From: Erythrocercus mccallii
Lineage: Eukaryota; Chordata; Aves; Passeriformes; Dicruridae
Assembly: GCA_013397435.1 (NCBI GenBank)
Contig: VZRG01002513.1
Span: 1 to 64,000 of the forward strand
DNA: 64,000 bases
Direction: 5' to 3'
This document shows positions 63,201 through 64,000 of the stretch, in pieces. Under the pieces are notes generated by a model. It was given only the letters and a program-made list of their open reading frames with translations, had not been told where the DNA came from and did not search any database. The translations under genes were made by a program, and so were the position numbers. Each line of letters begins with the position of its first letter. Within the stretch, counting starts at the first letter, position 1.

Positions 63201-64000
63201 CTTGTGTCTTGCAAAGGTTTTTTTTTACTATTTCAGTTTTGATTTGCTACATTCTGCTCTTTTTTTTTTTCATAACATGTAAAGGCCTGTTGTTGGTGGT
63301 GTATCATTGATACAATTCTCCTGCAACCAAAAACAAAGAAGGCAGTAGTGCTTTTAATGGAGGGTGCCTGATTGATAAGCTAGCTGCAGCCAAACCTGCT
63401 CTGGCTAATTGTCTTTCAAATGCCCTCATTAATCAAACAGAGGAGTAACTCTGACAGGAGGGCTGTCACTGTTTTCATGATTTCCTACCACTCACCTCAC
63501 AGTGTGAGACCTGGCTGCCTACCCAAATCATGGCCTTTAAAGCAGCTTTAATGCCTGCTCACTGCAGAGCACACCTGGCTTTGGTGGGATGGGGGCCTGC
63601 CCAACTCTGAGGCATGATCTATCCCAGGAGACCAATTTAGCAGTTATTTAATGATTCATAGCTTGATGTCTGGAAATGAGTGCTCCACACGATAACATAC
63701 ATAAACAAATTTAATTAGTTTTTGCCTTTTTTGCATAAGTAGCCACCAGTGTATTAAAGCTGCAAACAAAACAGGTAGGCTGCCTGCAAAGTCGTTGAAG
63801 CTGGTTAACAGCAGCTCTTTGTGAAGGGCTGTGGTGCTTGCTTTCATCTGCCGATAGTCACTGATGCCTCTTTGGTCAGGTCCTGAAGTTGCTGGGTTTG
63901 CTCATTAAGAACAAGGGAAGCAGCTATCTCAACTAGCTTTTACCTAGGTGTTAGAATGACATATCTACAGTAAAAACTGGCAGTCTCTCATCCATTTCCT
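60211..64000. other. Non-coding DNA with a GC-richer patch
   Basis: Mostly AT-rich unique DNA. About 61340-61770 is GC-richer and CpG-poor, with a 98-codon minus-strand frame that is not protein-like. T-runs occur near 63218 and 63261. No gene, RNA or repeat family could be supported up to the right edge. Confidence 0.6.

Overview
This looks like non-coding nuclear DNA from a bird, or possibly another sauropsid. The best evidence is two fragments of the CR1 non-LTR retrotransposon: a ~400 bp 3' piece on the minus strand (42757-43155) and a ~57 bp 3' tail on the plus strand (12783-12839). The rest fits: repeats are sparse, base composition is AT-leaning and CpG-poor with a few GC-rich patches, there are short homopolymers and one (GT)n tract, and no SINE-rich or L1-rich mammalian texture is visible. 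The window opens with 34 consecutive C and holds an 85-base N gap (47620-47704), so it is assembled scaffold sequence.

I cannot recognise any protein-coding gene, tRNA, rRNA, CRISPR array or intact mobile element. The longest open frame is 172 codons and lies in GC-rich, compositionally simple DNA. No open frame resembles a family I can name. The window is probably intergenic DNA, a long intron, or a gene desert around a regulated gene.

Layout: 1-7.5 kb is AT-rich with a T-rich tract near 4.3-4.55 kb and a GC-richer patch at 6.4-7.25 kb. At 7.56-7.85, 13.69-14.15, 17.27-17.52, 32.2-32.7, 37.0-37.2, 48.4-48.56, 55.48-55.72 and 59.9-60.2 kb there are blocks dense in homeodomain-like, POU-like and other motif-like words, which look like conserved non-coding elements. 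The 32.2-32.7 kb block is the most distinctive because it also keeps about a dozen CpGs. Three consecutive hairpins lie at 20.09-20.20 kb. A clear CpG island at 34.54-34.96 kb is the strongest promoter candidate, with splice-donor-like sites on both flanks that would allow divergent first exons. A few isolated exon-like segments with good splice signals occur at 50.2, 58.74 and 58.89-59.10 kb.

The most economical reading is one CpG-island promoter, perhaps of a non-coding RNA or a gene whose other exons lie outside, set among distal regulatory elements. All regulatory-element calls are inference from composition and motifs, because no alignment could be run.
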